From: Phycisphaerae bacterium | GTDB lineage: Bacteria > Chloroflexota > Anaerolineae > 4572-78 > J111 | Assembly: GCA_028285035.1 (NCBI GenBank) | Contig: JANQQF010000070.1 | Coordinates: forward strand, 1 to 64,000 | Length of the DNA stretch: 64,000 bases | Direction: 5' to 3' | Part shown: positions 16,457 to 26,297 of the stretch, one piece after another | Layout: the number at the start of each line of letters is the position of its first letter | Position numbering within the stretch: the first letter of the stretch is position 1 | Position numbers and translations under genes: made by a program | Notes under the pieces: generated by a model | Told to the model about the DNA's origin: nothing | The model's input: the letters and a program-made list of their open reading frames with translations, nothing else | Database searches by the model: none

Positions 16457-17998
16457 ATGACACACGCAAACGGTAAAATTTATCTCATCGGCACGGGCCC
16501 TGGTGATCTAGGCCTCATTACAGTTAAGGGGCTGGCCTTAATTCAAGAGGCTGACGTTGTTGTGGGTGATTTACTCGGCCACGCTCAACTCCTACAAATG
16601 GTGCGGCCTGAGGCTAAACAGTTTGATGTGGGTTGTCGCATCAGCCAAACCAAAATCCCCCAATCTCAAATCAATCAAAAATTAGTTGATGCCGCTCAAG
16701 CGGGGAAAACTGTTGTACGGTTGTGGGCGGGAGATCCTTTCATTTTTGGGCGTGCTTCGCTGGAAGTTGCGGCGGCAAAAGCAGCCGGGCTACGAGTCGA
16801 GGTCGTGCCTGGTGTGAGCAGTGCCTTGGCTGCTCCGGCCTATGCGGGCATCCCAGTCACGGAGTGGGAACACGCAACTAGCTTTGCCGTGGTCACAGGC
16901 TACGAGTCTAAAAATCTGCAGGTCAAAACCGATTGGGCGGCACTGGCAAAAATCGAAACGTTAGTTATTTTGATGCCTCTCGATGATTTGTCCCAAATTG
17001 TCCAACGATTACAAACGGCCGGACGTTCGGCTGAGACACCCGTTGTGGTCATTCAAAATGGCACAAAACCACACCAACGCCAAATAACTGCAACGTTGGG
17101 CACATTGGTTGAAGCAGTTGAGGCAAATCAGATCGAAAATCCGGCCATTGCGGTCATTGGGCAAGTGGCGGCCTTGAGTGAAGAACTCGGTTGGTATCAA
17201 CCAGAGCAGCTCCCCTTGCTAGGTAAGCGGGTTCTGGTCACCCGACCCAAGCATCAAGCCGCTGGCTTTATGGCCGCGTTACGCGATCTCGGGGCAGAGC
17301 CAATTCCCTTCCCGACCATCGAAATTCAGCCGAGCCAAGAGATACAACAACTCGATCAAGTGCTTCTAAACATTGTCAATTGGTATCATACATTAAAAGA
17401 CTCGCTGATTCCACCATCTGAACCGCCCTATCACTGGATTGTCTTGACCAGTGTTAATGGCGTAAACGCCTTTTGGGAAAGATTACAGGCTCTTGGTTTT
17501 GACAGCCGCATCTTGAGTCTGATAAATATCGCTGCCATTGGTCCAACCACAGCCAAAGCCCTACAACAGCGTAGCATCACCCCTGACTTGGTGCCAGACG
17601 TATACACAGCTGAGGGCGTCTTACAGGCGTTTGAAGAAGTTGAGGGGCTGCGCTTCTTGTTACCCCGAGCTGATATCGCTCGAAAAACCTTGGCCGTTGG
17701 CTTAACAGAACGCGGGGCCTTCGTCCAGGAGATTGCTACCTATCGTACCGTTCCGAAAGTCGATGGGCCTCGCCCTCCCGCCGCCGACATCGTTACCTTC
17801 ACCAGCTCATCCACCGTACAAGGTTTTGTCAACTGCCTCAGCGGGCAATCACCTGATGATGCACTACAACATAGTCAAGTCGTCTGTATCGGGCCGATTA
17901 CAGCTAGTACCGCCAAAGATTTAGGTGTTCGGGTTGATGCCGTGGCGGATGAATATACGATTGAGGGCGTGTTGGATGCATTACAACAGTTGGAGTGA
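16457..17998 (+). CDS. cobA-hemD: Uroporphyrinogen-III C-methyltransferase / uroporphyrinogen-III synthase fusion, 513 aa
   Basis: The N-terminal ~255 residues are the SUMT methyltransferase: GTGPGDLGLITVKG, VVRLWAGDPFIFGR, VVPGVSSALAAPAYAGIPVTE and PLDDLSQIV. The C-terminal ~255 residues are HemD (GKRVLVTRPKHQA, WIVLTSVNGVNAF, AAIGPTTAKAL, ADIVTFTSSSTVQGF). It would cyclise hydroxymethylbilane to uroporphyrinogen III and divert part of it to precorrin-2 for siroheme or cobalamin. The same fusion occurs in Firmicutes and Chloroflexota heme operons. It lies between hemC and the CBS gene. Confidence 0.95.
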   Translation: MTHANGKIYLIGTGPGDLGLITVKGLALIQEADVVVGDLLGHAQLLQMVRPEAKQFDVGCRISQTKIPQSQINQKLVDAAQAGKTVVRLWAGDPFIFGRASLEVAAAKAAGLRVEVVPGVSSALAAPAYAGIPVTEWEHATSFAVVTGYESKNLQVKTDWAALAKIETLVILMPLDDLSQIVQRLQTAGRSAETPVVVIQNGTKPHQRQITATLGTLVEAVEANQIENPAIAVIGQVAALSEELGWYQPEQLPLLGKRVLVTRPKHQAAGFMAALRDLGAEPIPFPTIEIQPSQEIQQLDQVLLNIVNWYHTLKDSLIPPSEPPYHWIVLTSVNGVNAFWERLQALGFDSRILSLINIAAIGPTTAKALQQRSITPDLVPDVYTAEGVLQAFEEVEGLRFLLPRADIARKTLAVGLTERGAFVQEIATYRTVPKVDGPRPPAADIVTFTSSSTVQGFVNCLSGQSPDDALQHSQVVCIGPITASTAKDLGVRVDAVADEYTIEGVLDALQQLE

Positions 17999-18079
17999 AC
18001 GTATATTTTCTGCTGAAATAAATTTTTTATCGAAAAAGAAAATTCAAAAAATAACAGATACTCTCAAGGAGGAGACATT

Positions 18080-18514
18080 ATGGCAAATGTAGCACAGGTA
18101 TTGAAAGAAAAAGGCTCGCAGGTATACGCGGTTACGCCAGAGACGGCATTGCGTGACGCGCTTAGTTTGATGGCGGAGAAAAATATCGGGGCCGTGCCAG
18201 TCGTCAAAGATGAACGCCTAGCAGGCATTTTCTCTGAGCGGGATTTTGCCCGGCAGTCAGTCAAATGGGATAATCTAGCAATGACCACTCCGATCAAAGA
18301 GCTGATGACCAAACATGTGCGTTATGTCCACCCCAGCCAAACCCTTGAGGAGTGTATGGCCTTGATGACCCAAAAGCGATTTCGTCATCTACCTGTTCTG
18401 GATGATGATGACGAAACCATTGTGGGCTTGATCTCGATTGTAGATGTCGTCAAGGCGATGGTGACTAAACAAGAATTTTTGATCGAGCAACTTGAGAGTT
18501 ATATTACGGGATAA
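18080..18514 (+). CDS. Tandem CBS-domain protein, 144 aa
   Basis: Two CBS motifs fill the protein: first TALRDALSLMAEKNIGAVPV with LAGIFSERDFAR, then QTLEECMALMTQKRFRHLPV with IVGLISIVDVVKA. CBS pairs bind adenine nucleotides or SAM and act as regulatory modules. AAGGAGGAG precedes the ATG. It is placed inside the heme block, about 80 bp after cobA-hemD and 120-130 bp before hemB. A role in regulating heme synthesis is possible but only from position. Confidence 0.9.
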   Translation: MANVAQVLKEKGSQVYAVTPETALRDALSLMAEKNIGAVPVVKDERLAGIFSERDFARQSVKWDNLAMTTPIKELMTKHVRYVHPSQTLEECMALMTQKRFRHLPVLDDDDETIVGLISIVDVVKAMVTKQEFLIEQLESYITG

Positions 18515-18525
18515 AGACAGCAAAG

Positions 18526-18612
18526 TCGCAGCGTAACAAGGTAACAGGGTAGCAGGGTAACAATGGTTAGCCTCTTGCAACTCTGCTACTTTGCCACCCT
18601 GTTACGTTGCGA
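18526..18612. repeat. Imperfect palindromic repeat upstream of hemB
   Basis: TCGCAGCGTAAC (18526-18537) pairs with GTTACGTTGCGA (18601-18612), 11 of 12. Between them are short tandem-like words GGTAACAGGGTAGCAGGGTAAC. Similar words occur in reverse at about 13530-13560. It ends about 20 bp before the hemB start region. Confidence 0.5.
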
Positions 18613-18644
18613 TCCTTTCATCTTGACAAATAATGGAGTATTTT

Positions 18645-19634
18645 TTGAACACACAAATCAACGCATTTTCAATCAATCGCACCCGTCGTTTGCGACAAAC
18701 GCCAAACTTACGACGGATGGTGCAAGAAACGGTTCTCACCCCAGCCGATTTTATCTATCCAATGTTTATCACACACGGCGAGGAGGTACGCAATGAGGTG
18801 GTATCGATGCCAGGAGTCTTTCAGCTCTCGGTCGATGAGTTGGTCAAAGAGGCGGACACCCTGCTTAGTCTAGGCATTCCAGCAGTGATGTTGTTTGGTT
18901 TGCCAGCCAAGAAAGATCCCATTGGTGAGGAAAACTTTGCCAATAATGGCATCGTCCAACAAGCAATTCGGGCGTTACGTTCATCGGCTCCAGAGTTGGT
19001 CATCACGACCGATGTTTGTCTATGCGAATACACCGATCACGGTCATTGCGGTATTGTGGAGAATGGTCAAATTTTGAATGACCCGACCCTCGATATTTTG
19101 GGCAAGGTTGCAGTCTCTCACGCTGAGGCTGGAGCCGATATGGTGGGTCCCAGCGCGATGATGGATGGACAAGTGGCAGCCATTCGGCAGGCTCTGGATA
19201 CAGCGGGGCATGTCAACATGCCTATTATGGGCTACTCGGCCAAATTTGCCAGCGGCTTCTATGGCCCCTTCCGTGATGCCGCCGAGAGTCCGCCCCAGTT
19301 TGGGGATCGTTCAACCTACCAGATGGACCCAGCCAACAGCCGCGAAGCGATGCGTGAAATAGAGCTGGACATCGCCGAGGGGGCAGATGTAATTATGGTC
19401 AAGCCTGCCCTACCCTACCTCGATGTCATTCGCCAAGCCCGTAATCAATTTCCCGACTTCCCTCTAGCCGCCTACAATGTCAGCGGTGAGTACAGTATGC
19501 TCAAAGCCGCTGCCCAGTTGGGCTGGCTTGATGAGCAGCGAGTCGCCCTAGAAAGCTTGACCGCTATCAAGCGGGCTGGAGCAAATCTAATTTTGACCTA
19601 TTGGGCTAAAGATGCAGCGGGATGGCTGGGTTAA
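18645..19634 (+). CDS. hemB: Delta-aminolevulinic acid dehydratase (porphobilinogen synthase), ~329 aa
   Basis: Condenses two 5-aminolevulinates to porphobilinogen. The cysteine motif [14 protein letters not shown] is the zinc-binding type rather than the Asp-rich magnesium type. Schiff-base lysines lie in [18 protein letters not shown] and [23 protein letters not shown] is also diagnostic. GGAG at 18635-18638 is ideally spaced for a TTG start at 18645; the in-frame ATG at 18633 overlaps that site and has none of its own, so I prefer the TTG. Between the CBS gene and hemL. Confidence 0.95.
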   Translation: MNTQINAFSINRTRRLRQTPNLRRMVQETVLTPADFIYPMFITHGEEVRNEVVSMPGVFQLSVDELVKEADTLLSLGIPAVMLFGLPAKKDPIGEENFANNGIVQQAIRALRSSAPELVITTDVCLCEYTDHGHCGIVENGQILNDPTLDILGKVAVSHAEAGADMVGPSAMMDGQVAAIRQALDTAGHVNMPIMGYSAKFASGFYGPFRDAAESPPQFGDRSTYQMDPANSREAMREIELDIAEGADVIMVKPALPYLDVIRQARNQFPDFPLAAYNVSGEYSMLKAAAQLGWLDEQRVALESLTAIKRAGANLILTYWAKDAAGWLG

Positions 19635-19868
19635 TTGAGTTTGTAGGGTTTACAGAGTTTACAGAGTTGGTCGGCTGTCTGAGCTAGAGTATTTAATTTT
19701 TGTTACTTTTTTAACCAGCCGCTACTCACCAGTATTTCGCGGCATAAATAGAGCAACAGGTATTAAGGGCGAAATACTTAAACAGTTGGGCGTTGAGATG
19801 TTTGTTACTGTATAGCGATCTACGCCCAGCTGTACTAGCCACTATCCACTATTTTACAGGAGAAAACC

Positions 19869-21158
19869 TTGAATATATCAAGATCAAAAGAATTATTTGC
19901 AGCAGCACAAAAAGTCATTCCTGGGGGAGTCAACTCCCCTGTCCGCGCCTTTAAGGCGGTTGGTGGGCAACCGTTGTTTATCGACCGAGCCGAAGGGCCG
20001 TATATGTGGGATGCCGATGGCAATCAGTACATCGATTACGTGATGAGTTGGGGACCAATGATTTTAGGACACGCCCACCCCACCGTCATTGAGGCCCTAC
20101 AACAGGCGGTCACACGTGGCACGAGCTTTGGTGCCCCAACCGCTTTGGAAACTGAGCTGGCCGAATTAGTGTGCGAGATGGTTCCGTCTGCCGAACAGGT
20201 GCGCTTTGTCAACTCTGGGACCGAGGCTACGATGAGCGTCCTTCGCTTGGCTCGGGCCTTCACCGGACGTAATAAAATCGTCAAGCTACAGGGCAACTAT
20301 CACGGTCATGCCGATTTCTTGCTGGTCCAAGCTGGCTCAGGGGTAGCAACGTTGGGGTTGCCTGATAGCCCCGGTGTGCCCAAGGGTGCAACCCAAGACA
20401 CTCTGACTGCGCCTTTCAACAGCCTTGAGGCGATGGAGGCCTTGTTCGCCGAATTTGGCGATGATATCGCCGGCGTCATTTTAGAGCCAGTGGCCGGAAA
20501 TATGGGTCTAGTACCACCAGTTGAAGGGTACTTGGCAGGCTTGCGTGAACTATGTACGAAGCACGAGGCCCTCTTGATTTTTGACGAGGTGATGACAGGC
20601 TTCCGGGTATCACGCGGCGGCGCACAGGCTCACTTCGGGGTGATGCCCGATTTAACGGCCTTGGGCAAGGTTATTGGTGGCGGTTTGCCTGTTGGAGCCT
20701 ACGCTGGGCGACACGACATCATGCAGACCGTGGCCCCGGCTGGGCCGATGTATCAGGCGGGCACGCTCAGCGGGAATCCACTCGCGATGACGGCAGGGTT
20801 AACCACGCTGCGTGGGATTCAAGCCCCCGGCGTGTTTGAGGATATGGTTAGTAAAGCCACTCGAATGGCCACGGGAATCGGCGCTGCCGCCGAAGCAGCC
20901 GGGGTGCCCATCTACCAAACCCAGGTTGGCACCATGTTTGGCATGTTCTTCACCAGCGAGCCTGTCACCGATTGGGACAGCGCGGCCAAGAGCGATACTG
21001 AACAGTTTGGGCGCTTTTTCCAAGCGATGCTCAAGAATGGGGTCTACATCGCGCCTTCACAGTTTGAGTGTGGCTTCTTCTCCACCACCCACACTGACGA
21101 GATTGTGGACGCAACCATCGCAGCGGCAGAGAAGTCGTTTGCCGAGATTGCAGGCTAA
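19869..21158 (+). CDS. hemL: Glutamate-1-semialdehyde 2,1-aminomutase, 429 aa
   Basis: PLP enzyme that forms 5-aminolevulinate in the C5 pathway. Diagnostic stretches: [61 protein letters not shown] and the PLP lysine in [13 protein letters not shown]. It starts at TTG 19869 with AGGAG 6-7 nt upstream. Its presence shows the C5 route; hemA and gltX are not in the window. Followed by a strong terminator. Confidence 0.96.
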   Translation: MNISRSKELFAAAQKVIPGGVNSPVRAFKAVGGQPLFIDRAEGPYMWDADGNQYIDYVMSWGPMILGHAHPTVIEALQQAVTRGTSFGAPTALETELAELVCEMVPSAEQVRFVNSGTEATMSVLRLARAFTGRNKIVKLQGNYHGHADFLLVQAGSGVATLGLPDSPGVPKGATQDTLTAPFNSLEAMEALFAEFGDDIAGVILEPVAGNMGLVPPVEGYLAGLRELCTKHEALLIFDEVMTGFRVSRGGAQAHFGVMPDLTALGKVIGGGLPVGAYAGRHDIMQTVAPAGPMYQAGTLSGNPLAMTAGLTTLRGIQAPGVFEDMVSKATRMATGIGAAAEAAGVPIYQTQVGTMFGMFFTSEPVTDWDSAAKSDTEQFGRFFQAMLKNGVYIAPSQFECGFFSTTHTDEIVDATIAAAEKSFAEIAG

Positions 21159-21167
21159 ACAAACAAC

Positions 21168-21201
21168 AAGGGCGTAGAACTTTTCGAGATTCTACGCCCT
21201 T
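21168..21201. terminator. Intrinsic terminator after hemL
   Basis: A perfect 12-bp stem AAGGGCGTAGAA (21168-21179) / TTCTACGCCCTT (21190-21201) with a 10-nt loop begins 10 nt after the hemL stop. It can also serve the convergent gene ending at 21258. Confidence 0.85.
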
Positions 21202-21257
21202 ACGTTTCGCTTCAGATAAGCGGATACCCGCTATCTATTTAACCCAAGTTTTGTTCT

Positions 21258-21869
21258 TTAGTTATTGATGAATTTCTCAAACACGTCGGTAAAGTCTTTG
21301 CGAAGGTATGTATCGTGAGCATCTTTGAGCCACTCAAATGAGTATTGGTTGATGGATTTGAACTGGTCTTCTGGGGCGGAGTCGCTGTTGGTGCGGGCTA
21401 CACTCGCGGCAGCAGTGTTGAGTGTATTTTGAGCATATTGCATCATTTTGGCATTTTCGCGCTGGATAATCGATATCTTAAAGAGGGCTTTGTACAAATC
21501 TTTGAGTTGCTCAATCTGTCGTTTATCAACATCGATTGAGTAATATTCCTCGCCCATTCGAAACTTAATTTCAACATCCAAATCCATACTCCCCGCTGTT
21601 TCCAGAGCAACCCCACCAATCGGGCTAACGAAGTAATCATAGCGCTTCAACGTTCGCTTTTTACTCATAGCCGAGGTGCCATCAACGTGGATCAAAGCTA
21701 AGTTGGTAAAGCAGTACTCGTCAGCCTTTGATTTAATCAGGAAAAATATTCGCTCCCCTTCTTCGTGCATCACATAATCATCAGCATCAACTTTGTCGTA
21801 ATCCGATGGCTTTACGACGGTACCAATGTCACTTAATCCCAATGCATCTGCTGCTACTTTTTTAAACAT
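21258..21869 (-). CDS. YvbH-like PH-domain protein, 203 aa
   Basis: Close to Bacillus YvbH as I remember it: FKKVAADALGLSDIG at the N-terminus, then DYDKVDADDYVMHEEGERIF, FFLIKSKADEYCFTNLALIH, SKKRTLKRYDYF and DLDVEIKFRMG form the bacterial PH fold (~25-130). The C-terminal helices (QLKDLYKALFKIS onward) match the YvbH oligomerisation region. Cytoplasmic, exact function unknown. I start at the ATG at 21869, preceded by AAGGAG; an upstream in-frame start at 21986 would add 39 unrelated residues. Confidence 0.88.
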   Translation of the reverse strand: MFKKVAADALGLSDIGTVVKPSDYDKVDADDYVMHEEGERIFFLIKSKADEYCFTNLALIHVDGTSAMSKKRTLKRYDYFVSPIGGVALETAGSMDLDVEIKFRMGEEYYSIDVDKRQIEQLKDLYKALFKISIIQRENAKMMQYAQNTLNTAAASVARTNSDSAPEDQFKSINQYSFEWLKDAHDTYLRKDFTDVFEKFINN

Positions 21870-22046
21870 AGTAAGTCTCCTTAAAGATAGTGGATAGTTG
21901 TTAGTGGCTAGGACTAACATGATTGTTAGTGATGAGTGGTTAGCAAATCCAAGCAAATGAATTTCCCCACCAATCGCTAGTCCCAACCTGTAATGGACGT
22001 CATTGATTGTTCTTTTGATCCATTTACAAAAAATAACTCTATATTA

Positions 22047-23609
22047 TTATATCATACCTTTGACCACACGATAACCACTATTGTCAAAGTGAATGGTCAC
22101 ATTCCCATTGGGTACGGTGTAAATCACTTGTTCAGGGCTAACTTGCTCCTGAACGGTGGGTTGGGCCATCAGTGGTGTACGAATTTCTTGAAGATACTGT
22201 TGCTGGATCCCATCTGGTAAATGACGTAAATGTTGACGATAGACAGCACTTTTTCGCAGGGCCACCCGCTCCCAAATGTTGCTGCGCCATCGTACTCCCA
22301 TAAATAGGCCATCTAGCACAATGCCGACAGCTAAGGCATACCACACCCCAACAGAGCCATAACCGAGGGTGAAGGCGAAGATATAGGCCAAAGTCACCGA
22401 GATAAAAGCGCGATTAAACCCGGTACTGATCATCGCCGGAAAAGTATCTCCAGCCCCACGCATTGCCCCATTGGTAACCATTGCAATGGCCGCGATGGGA
22501 AGCATTACAGTGTTGATACGCAGATAGGCTGTGCCCGTTGAAAGCAGGACTGGATGAGCGCTAGGGTCAAAAAAGGTGATAATAGCCGGGGCAAAAATCA
22601 CCATTGGGGTGGCCAAAATAATCATCAGCCCAATCCCCATCACAACAGCCATATTACCGCGTCGTCGCGCCTCGTGGGGTTGCCAGCTACCCAACGCTTG
22701 ACCGACCAAGCTTGTGGCAGCCACGTTAATGCCCAAGACCGGCATAAAAGCTAGGGACTCGACCTGAAAGCCAATCGCCAAAGCAGCCGCCCCGTAAGTC
22801 CCCACCTCGGTCGAGGTAATGATTCCCATCACCAATAAGCGCGAACCGTTGCGAAAGACCCCTTGAATACCAGATGGCACACCGATAGCGAAGATATCGA
22901 TAAACATCTGCCAATCGGGCCAATAGGTTCCCGGCAAAATCTTAATTACATTCCGCCCCGAATAAATGATGATGAAGGCCACACCAATCCCCAAACCCCG
23001 TGAGATGACAGTCCCAATCGCCGCACCGGCAACCCCATAGGCGGGAATGGGGCCAAAGCCAAACATAAAAACATAGTTGAAGAGGACATTGAGAGCGTTA
23101 ACACCCGCCGTCAGGATAAGGGGCGTTACTGTATCCCCTGCCCCTTGCATCAGGCGATTGAAAACAATGTTCAACACGAGAAACGGCATCCCCAGAAAAA
23201 GGATGTGCAAAAACTCCGTCCCCAGCACGACTGCCTCAGGATCCCCCCCACTATTGGCTAATATCATCAGCGGGCGGGCCAATGGTAATCCAATTGCCAT
23301 CAACACCAGCGAAAGTAAAAATCCAGATGAGATGGCCTGTCGGGTGACAAAACTCATCTGATCCGGATCACGCGCACCTTTAGCTTGGGCCACAAGACTC
23401 ATCGCCCCACCTGCGACCGATAACAGCAGAATAAGAATGAGCATCCTAATAGCATTACCCATCCCTACTGCTGCAATCGGGATCGGTCCCAATCGCCCAA
23501 CCATGAAGGTGTCAATCACATTGACAGAGGTTTGAAGTAAATTGGTTAAAACGACAGGCAAGGCCAGTGTCCAAACCTGTCGAAAGAGTGGCATTTGAGA
23601 TTTGAGCAT
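22047..23609 (-). CDS. MATE-family efflux transporter with C-terminal extension, 520 aa
   Basis: A twelve-helix multidrug and toxin extrusion transporter. The first helix (LALPVVLTNLLQTSVNVIDTFMVGRLG without its last residues) and MQGAGDTVTPLILTAGVNALN and GAMRGAGDTFPAMIS, from the two pseudo-symmetric halves, are diagnostic. Drug/cation antiport at the cytoplasmic membrane is expected. About 70 residues after the last helix form a soluble tail (RQHLRHLPDGIQQQYLQEI... then QEQVSPEQVIYTVPNGNVTI), not usual for MATE proteins. It lies 27 bp downstream of the aldo/keto reductase and may be the last gene of the long minus-strand run. Confidence 0.92.
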   Translation of the reverse strand: MLKSQMPLFRQVWTLALPVVLTNLLQTSVNVIDTFMVGRLGPIPIAAVGMGNAIRMLILILLLSVAGGAMSLVAQAKGARDPDQMSFVTRQAISSGFLLSLVLMAIGLPLARPLMILANSGGDPEAVVLGTEFLHILFLGMPFLVLNIVFNRLMQGAGDTVTPLILTAGVNALNVLFNYVFMFGFGPIPAYGVAGAAIGTVISRGLGIGVAFIIIYSGRNVIKILPGTYWPDWQMFIDIFAIGVPSGIQGVFRNGSRLLVMGIITSTEVGTYGAAALAIGFQVESLAFMPVLGINVAATSLVGQALGSWQPHEARRRGNMAVVMGIGLMIILATPMVIFAPAIITFFDPSAHPVLLSTGTAYLRINTVMLPIAAIAMVTNGAMRGAGDTFPAMISTGFNRAFISVTLAYIFAFTLGYGSVGVWYALAVGIVLDGLFMGVRWRSNIWERVALRKSAVYRQHLRHLPDGIQQQYLQEIRTPLMAQPTVQEQVSPEQVIYTVPNGNVTIHFDNSGYRVVKGMI

Positions 23610-23635
23610 CAATCGCTATTGAGACACCCTACGCT

Positions 23636-24616
23636 CTAGTTGTGCCCCAAAATCGGATGCGGCTGATAGGACGCCTCTAACTCGGCGATTTCCTCAGCGG
23701 TAAGGGAGACATTCAAAGCAGCGACGGCTTCCTCAAGATGATGCGGCTTTGTCGCGCCAATAATCGGCGAGGTGATGCCCGGTTTGTGCAGCATCCAACT
23801 CAAAGCAATCTGCGCGGGTTTAACGCCACGGGTCTCAGCCAGCTTGACCACACGGTCAACCACCTCGTAATCGCTGTCCTCGAAATAGAGGCGTTGAGCA
23901 AAATCATCATTGCCCGCCCGAACGGTTGGGGCATCCTCCCCTTTTTTACGATTACCCGTCAAAAAGCCGCGAGCAAAAGGACTCCAGGGGGTAAGGCCGA
24001 CGCCTTGGTCGATACAGAGCGGGATCATCTCGCGCTCTTCTTCTCGATAGACCAGATTGTAATGGTTTTGCATTGAGACAAACCGAGTCCAGCCATTTAG
24101 CTCAGCAACATGTAAAGCCTTTGAAAACTGCCAGGCGTACATGCTCGACGCCCCGATATAGCGAGCCTTGCCCGACTTGACCACATCGTGCAACGCCTCC
24201 ATCGTTTCCTCAATCGGCGTTTCATAATCCCAACGATGGATAATGTACAGATCGACGTAGTCTGTTTGTAGTCGCTGCAAAGAGCGATCAATCGAGTCCA
24301 TAATATGCTTGCGGGACAAGCCTCGATCATTGACATCATCCGACATCGCATTGAACACCTTTGTGGCAATGATCACCTCTTCCCGCCGCGCATACTCCTT
24401 CAAGGCCTGTCCTGTCAGCTCCTCACTACCACCCACTGAGTACATATCAGCCGTATCAAAAAAGTTGATCCCTAAGTCGAGGGCCTGTTTAACAAAAGTC
24501 TTGCTGGTTTCCGCATCCAGCGTCCAGGCCCGCCACGGTTTGGTGCTGTAGGTCATCATCCCTAGACAAAGCCGTGATACTTTCAAGCCCGTTTTCCCCA
24601 ATCGTACATATTCCAT
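23636..24616 (-). CDS. Aldo/keto reductase, 326 aa
   Basis: NADPH-dependent oxidoreductase of the AKR superfamily. The catalytic tetrad is visible: Asp and Tyr in FFDTADMYSVGGSEE, Lys in VIIATKVF and His in LYIIHRWDYE. The C-terminal SPIIGATKPHHLEEA is the nucleotide-binding stretch, and LTPWSPFARGFLTGN is typical of YajO/YghZ-like members. Complete length. A shortened, decayed copy lies at 49714-50154. Downstream of the DUF2877 gene and upstream of the MATE transporter. Confidence 0.93.
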   Translation of the reverse strand: MEYVRLGKTGLKVSRLCLGMMTYSTKPWRAWTLDAETSKTFVKQALDLGINFFDTADMYSVGGSEELTGQALKEYARREEVIIATKVFNAMSDDVNDRGLSRKHIMDSIDRSLQRLQTDYVDLYIIHRWDYETPIEETMEALHDVVKSGKARYIGASSMYAWQFSKALHVAELNGWTRFVSMQNHYNLVYREEEREMIPLCIDQGVGLTPWSPFARGFLTGNRKKGEDAPTVRAGNDDFAQRLYFEDSDYEVVDRVVKLAETRGVKPAQIALSWMLHKPGITSPIIGATKPHHLEEAVAALNVSLTAEEIAELEASYQPHPILGHN

Positions 24617-24701
24617 AATGTCGCTCCTTTGGAAAATTTATTTTGTTCAATTGTACTGTCGCGAAGTGGGGTGGGCAAAAGGGGTGGGTAGTGAGGTGCA
24701 G

Positions 24702-25523
24702 CTATTTATTGGATAGTAACACCCCGGCAAATCCAGCAAGCGCATCAGCACCTGATGAGGCTCCAAATTGAGTAATTGTATTGATAGCTTGATGAATGGC
24801 ACCTTCACTCTCAAGGGTCAAGGCCTGGGTCAACATATGCCACGGCTCGATAAATTCACCATCTCTAGCTGCACGTAAAAAAGCGGCGCTTAAGCTCATT
24901 GTTTTTGAGGCGGCAATGGACGCAATCTCTTGAGGGCGCTCAGAGTCGCTGATCAGCCATAGGGCAGCAATGACCCCCAACAAATAATCATCACCCGCTG
25001 GCGTAAGGCCACTTCCCAAACCAGCCAGCTGACTTACATACAGCTCAATTGATTGATTGTACTTCAAGGCTCTTTGTAGATTATTTGCAGCTTGATGGGC
25101 AATCTGATTTACACTTCTACGAACAGCAGTGTCGATGGGGAACTTAGGCCATTCAGTCCAAGGTTCAAGACATTTGATAACCATCCTAGAAGGTGTGTAT
25201 CTTTTTGCAGGCCAACGTATCTTGGGTTCCCAAACCTGGGCCGTCTCAAGTTTAATACACCAAGCGCCAATCATCAGTTGATTATCTTTGATGTGGGCTG
25301 ATTGATGAAGTTGTAGTGAGGAAAAAAGGTGAGGCACACCCTCAACGATTATTGAGAAAGGCCCCTTTGGGATTTTGGTTGAGCTTAAAGCAATAACCTT
25401 GCTGTGTGCATCTATGATGTTGCAGACTTCGCCAAATATACCAAAAATTTGCCCTGAGAAGTTACGGGTTATGCCGTCTTCGATCAACGGACGAGCAACA
25501 GTGAGTGCAGCTAATTGTGGCAT
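24702..25523 (-). CDS. DUF2877 protein, AllH (YlbF)-like oxamate carbamoyltransferase subunit, 273 aa
   Basis: The signature LAGLGSGLTPAGDDYLLGVIAAL is the core of DUF2877 (read here as GSGLTPAGDDYLLG). In E. coli the DUF2877 protein YlbF (AllH) works with FdrA (AllF) and YlbE (AllG, DUF1116) in the oxamate carbamoyltransferase of anaerobic allantoin breakdown, as I recall the literature. Homologues of both partners lie 9-14 kb upstream on the same strand, together with carbamate kinase, so a shared carbamoyl-transfer role is likely. It is separated from the DinB gene by a 121-bp MITE-like element. Confidence 0.82.
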   Translation of the reverse strand: MPQLAALTVARPLIEDGITRNFSGQIFGIFGEVCNIIDAHSKVIALSSTKIPKGPFSIIVEGVPHLFSSLQLHQSAHIKDNQLMIGAWCIKLETAQVWEPKIRWPAKRYTPSRMVIKCLEPWTEWPKFPIDTAVRRSVNQIAHQAANNLQRALKYNQSIELYVSQLAGLGSGLTPAGDDYLLGVIAALWLISDSERPQEIASIAASKTMSLSAAFLRAARDGEFIEPWHMLTQALTLESEGAIHQAINTITQFGASSGADALAGFAGVLLSNK

Positions 25524-25539
25524 TAGACATATTCAAATT

Positions 25540-25660
25540 AGGAGTTACGCAGTTTGTAGAGCAAGTTGCTAACTTGCCTAATTGGTGGGTCTATATAGGG
25601 TGACAAATTAGCAATTTGTCCTACGAAATCTAGCTCAATCAACCCAACTGCGTAACTCCT
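25540..25660. mobile_element. MITE-like element, copy 1, 121 bp, TA target site
   Basis: Perfect 15-bp terminal inverted repeats AGGAGTTACGCAGTT (25540-25554) and AACTGCGTAACTCCT (25646-25660). TA stands at both borders (25539-25540, 25660-25661), as for IS630/Tc1-type targets. Inside are palindromes GCAAGTTgctAACTTGC and ACAAATTAGCAATTTGT. No coding capacity. A relative lies at 30451-30570. Confidence 0.82.
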
Positions 25661-25668
25661 ATAGATAA

Positions 25669-26280
25669 CTAATTTGGCTCAGGGCGTTCGGTGCTCGGTT
25701 TATCACCTGGACCTGGCAGGGCGGTTTTTGTACCACCTTTTGATTCCCCTTCAATGAGTGACTCAACATCAGGATAGGCATAAATTGTAGTCGCCCCATT
25801 GTCGGGTAAGCCTCCAGAGAAAGCAGAGGGGCCATAGACGCTGTGGGGTTCTTGCTCTAAAATCCGCAGCAATGTCGTTTGCTCCCCACGATGATGAGAG
25901 GTGTGCGCCACCCGTCGCACCAAGATCCAAGCGCGTGATTTTTGAATATCAAAAAAGGCCACCTCTTGCTCCCACCAAGCCTCGTTCTTCTCCTTGAGCG
26001 CATCCCGTCGTCTGGCAGAAACTTTGGCATAATGTTTTATCATCTCTAGACGAGTTTCCTCGGCTGGCAATGGCGGGAGCTTCACATCGATACCAAACAT
26101 ATTGACAAACCACTTATTCTCGCTGAGGCAAAGGTGGATCATGTGCTCCAACGGGTTTCGGTCTCGTTCATTGAGCGGGGCTGGGCGTAGCAACATATCC
26201 TCATCCTTAAACATACTCCACACATTGAGTGTTTTTAGGCGTTCAATCTCATAGGTATCAATAAGAAAATCATAGCCCAT
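25669..26280 (-). CDS. DinB-family (YfiT/DinB four-helix) protein, 203 aa
   Basis: A four-helix bundle with three metal-type histidines: one in LEHMIHLC (~residue 47-50) and two in VAHTSHHRGEQTTLLRIL, the usual DinB layout. Members include metal-dependent thiol transferases (bacillithiol, mycothiol, glutathione) and others of unknown role. The last ~35 residues are a disordered Gly/Pro/Lys-rich tail (GGTKTALPGPGDKPSTERPE). It follows the FmdB-like gene by 17 bp and belongs to the same transcript. Substrate unknown. Confidence 0.85.
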   Translation of the reverse strand: MGYDFLIDTYEIERLKTLNVWSMFKDEDMLLRPAPLNERDRNPLEHMIHLCLSENKWFVNMFGIDVKLPPLPAEETRLEMIKHYAKVSARRRDALKEKNEAWWEQEVAFFDIQKSRAWILVRRVAHTSHHRGEQTTLLRILEQEPHSVYGPSAFSGGLPDNGATTIYAYPDVESLIEGESKGGTKTALPGPGDKPSTERPEPN

Positions 26281-26297
26281 TTGTCGTCTCCTGTAAT

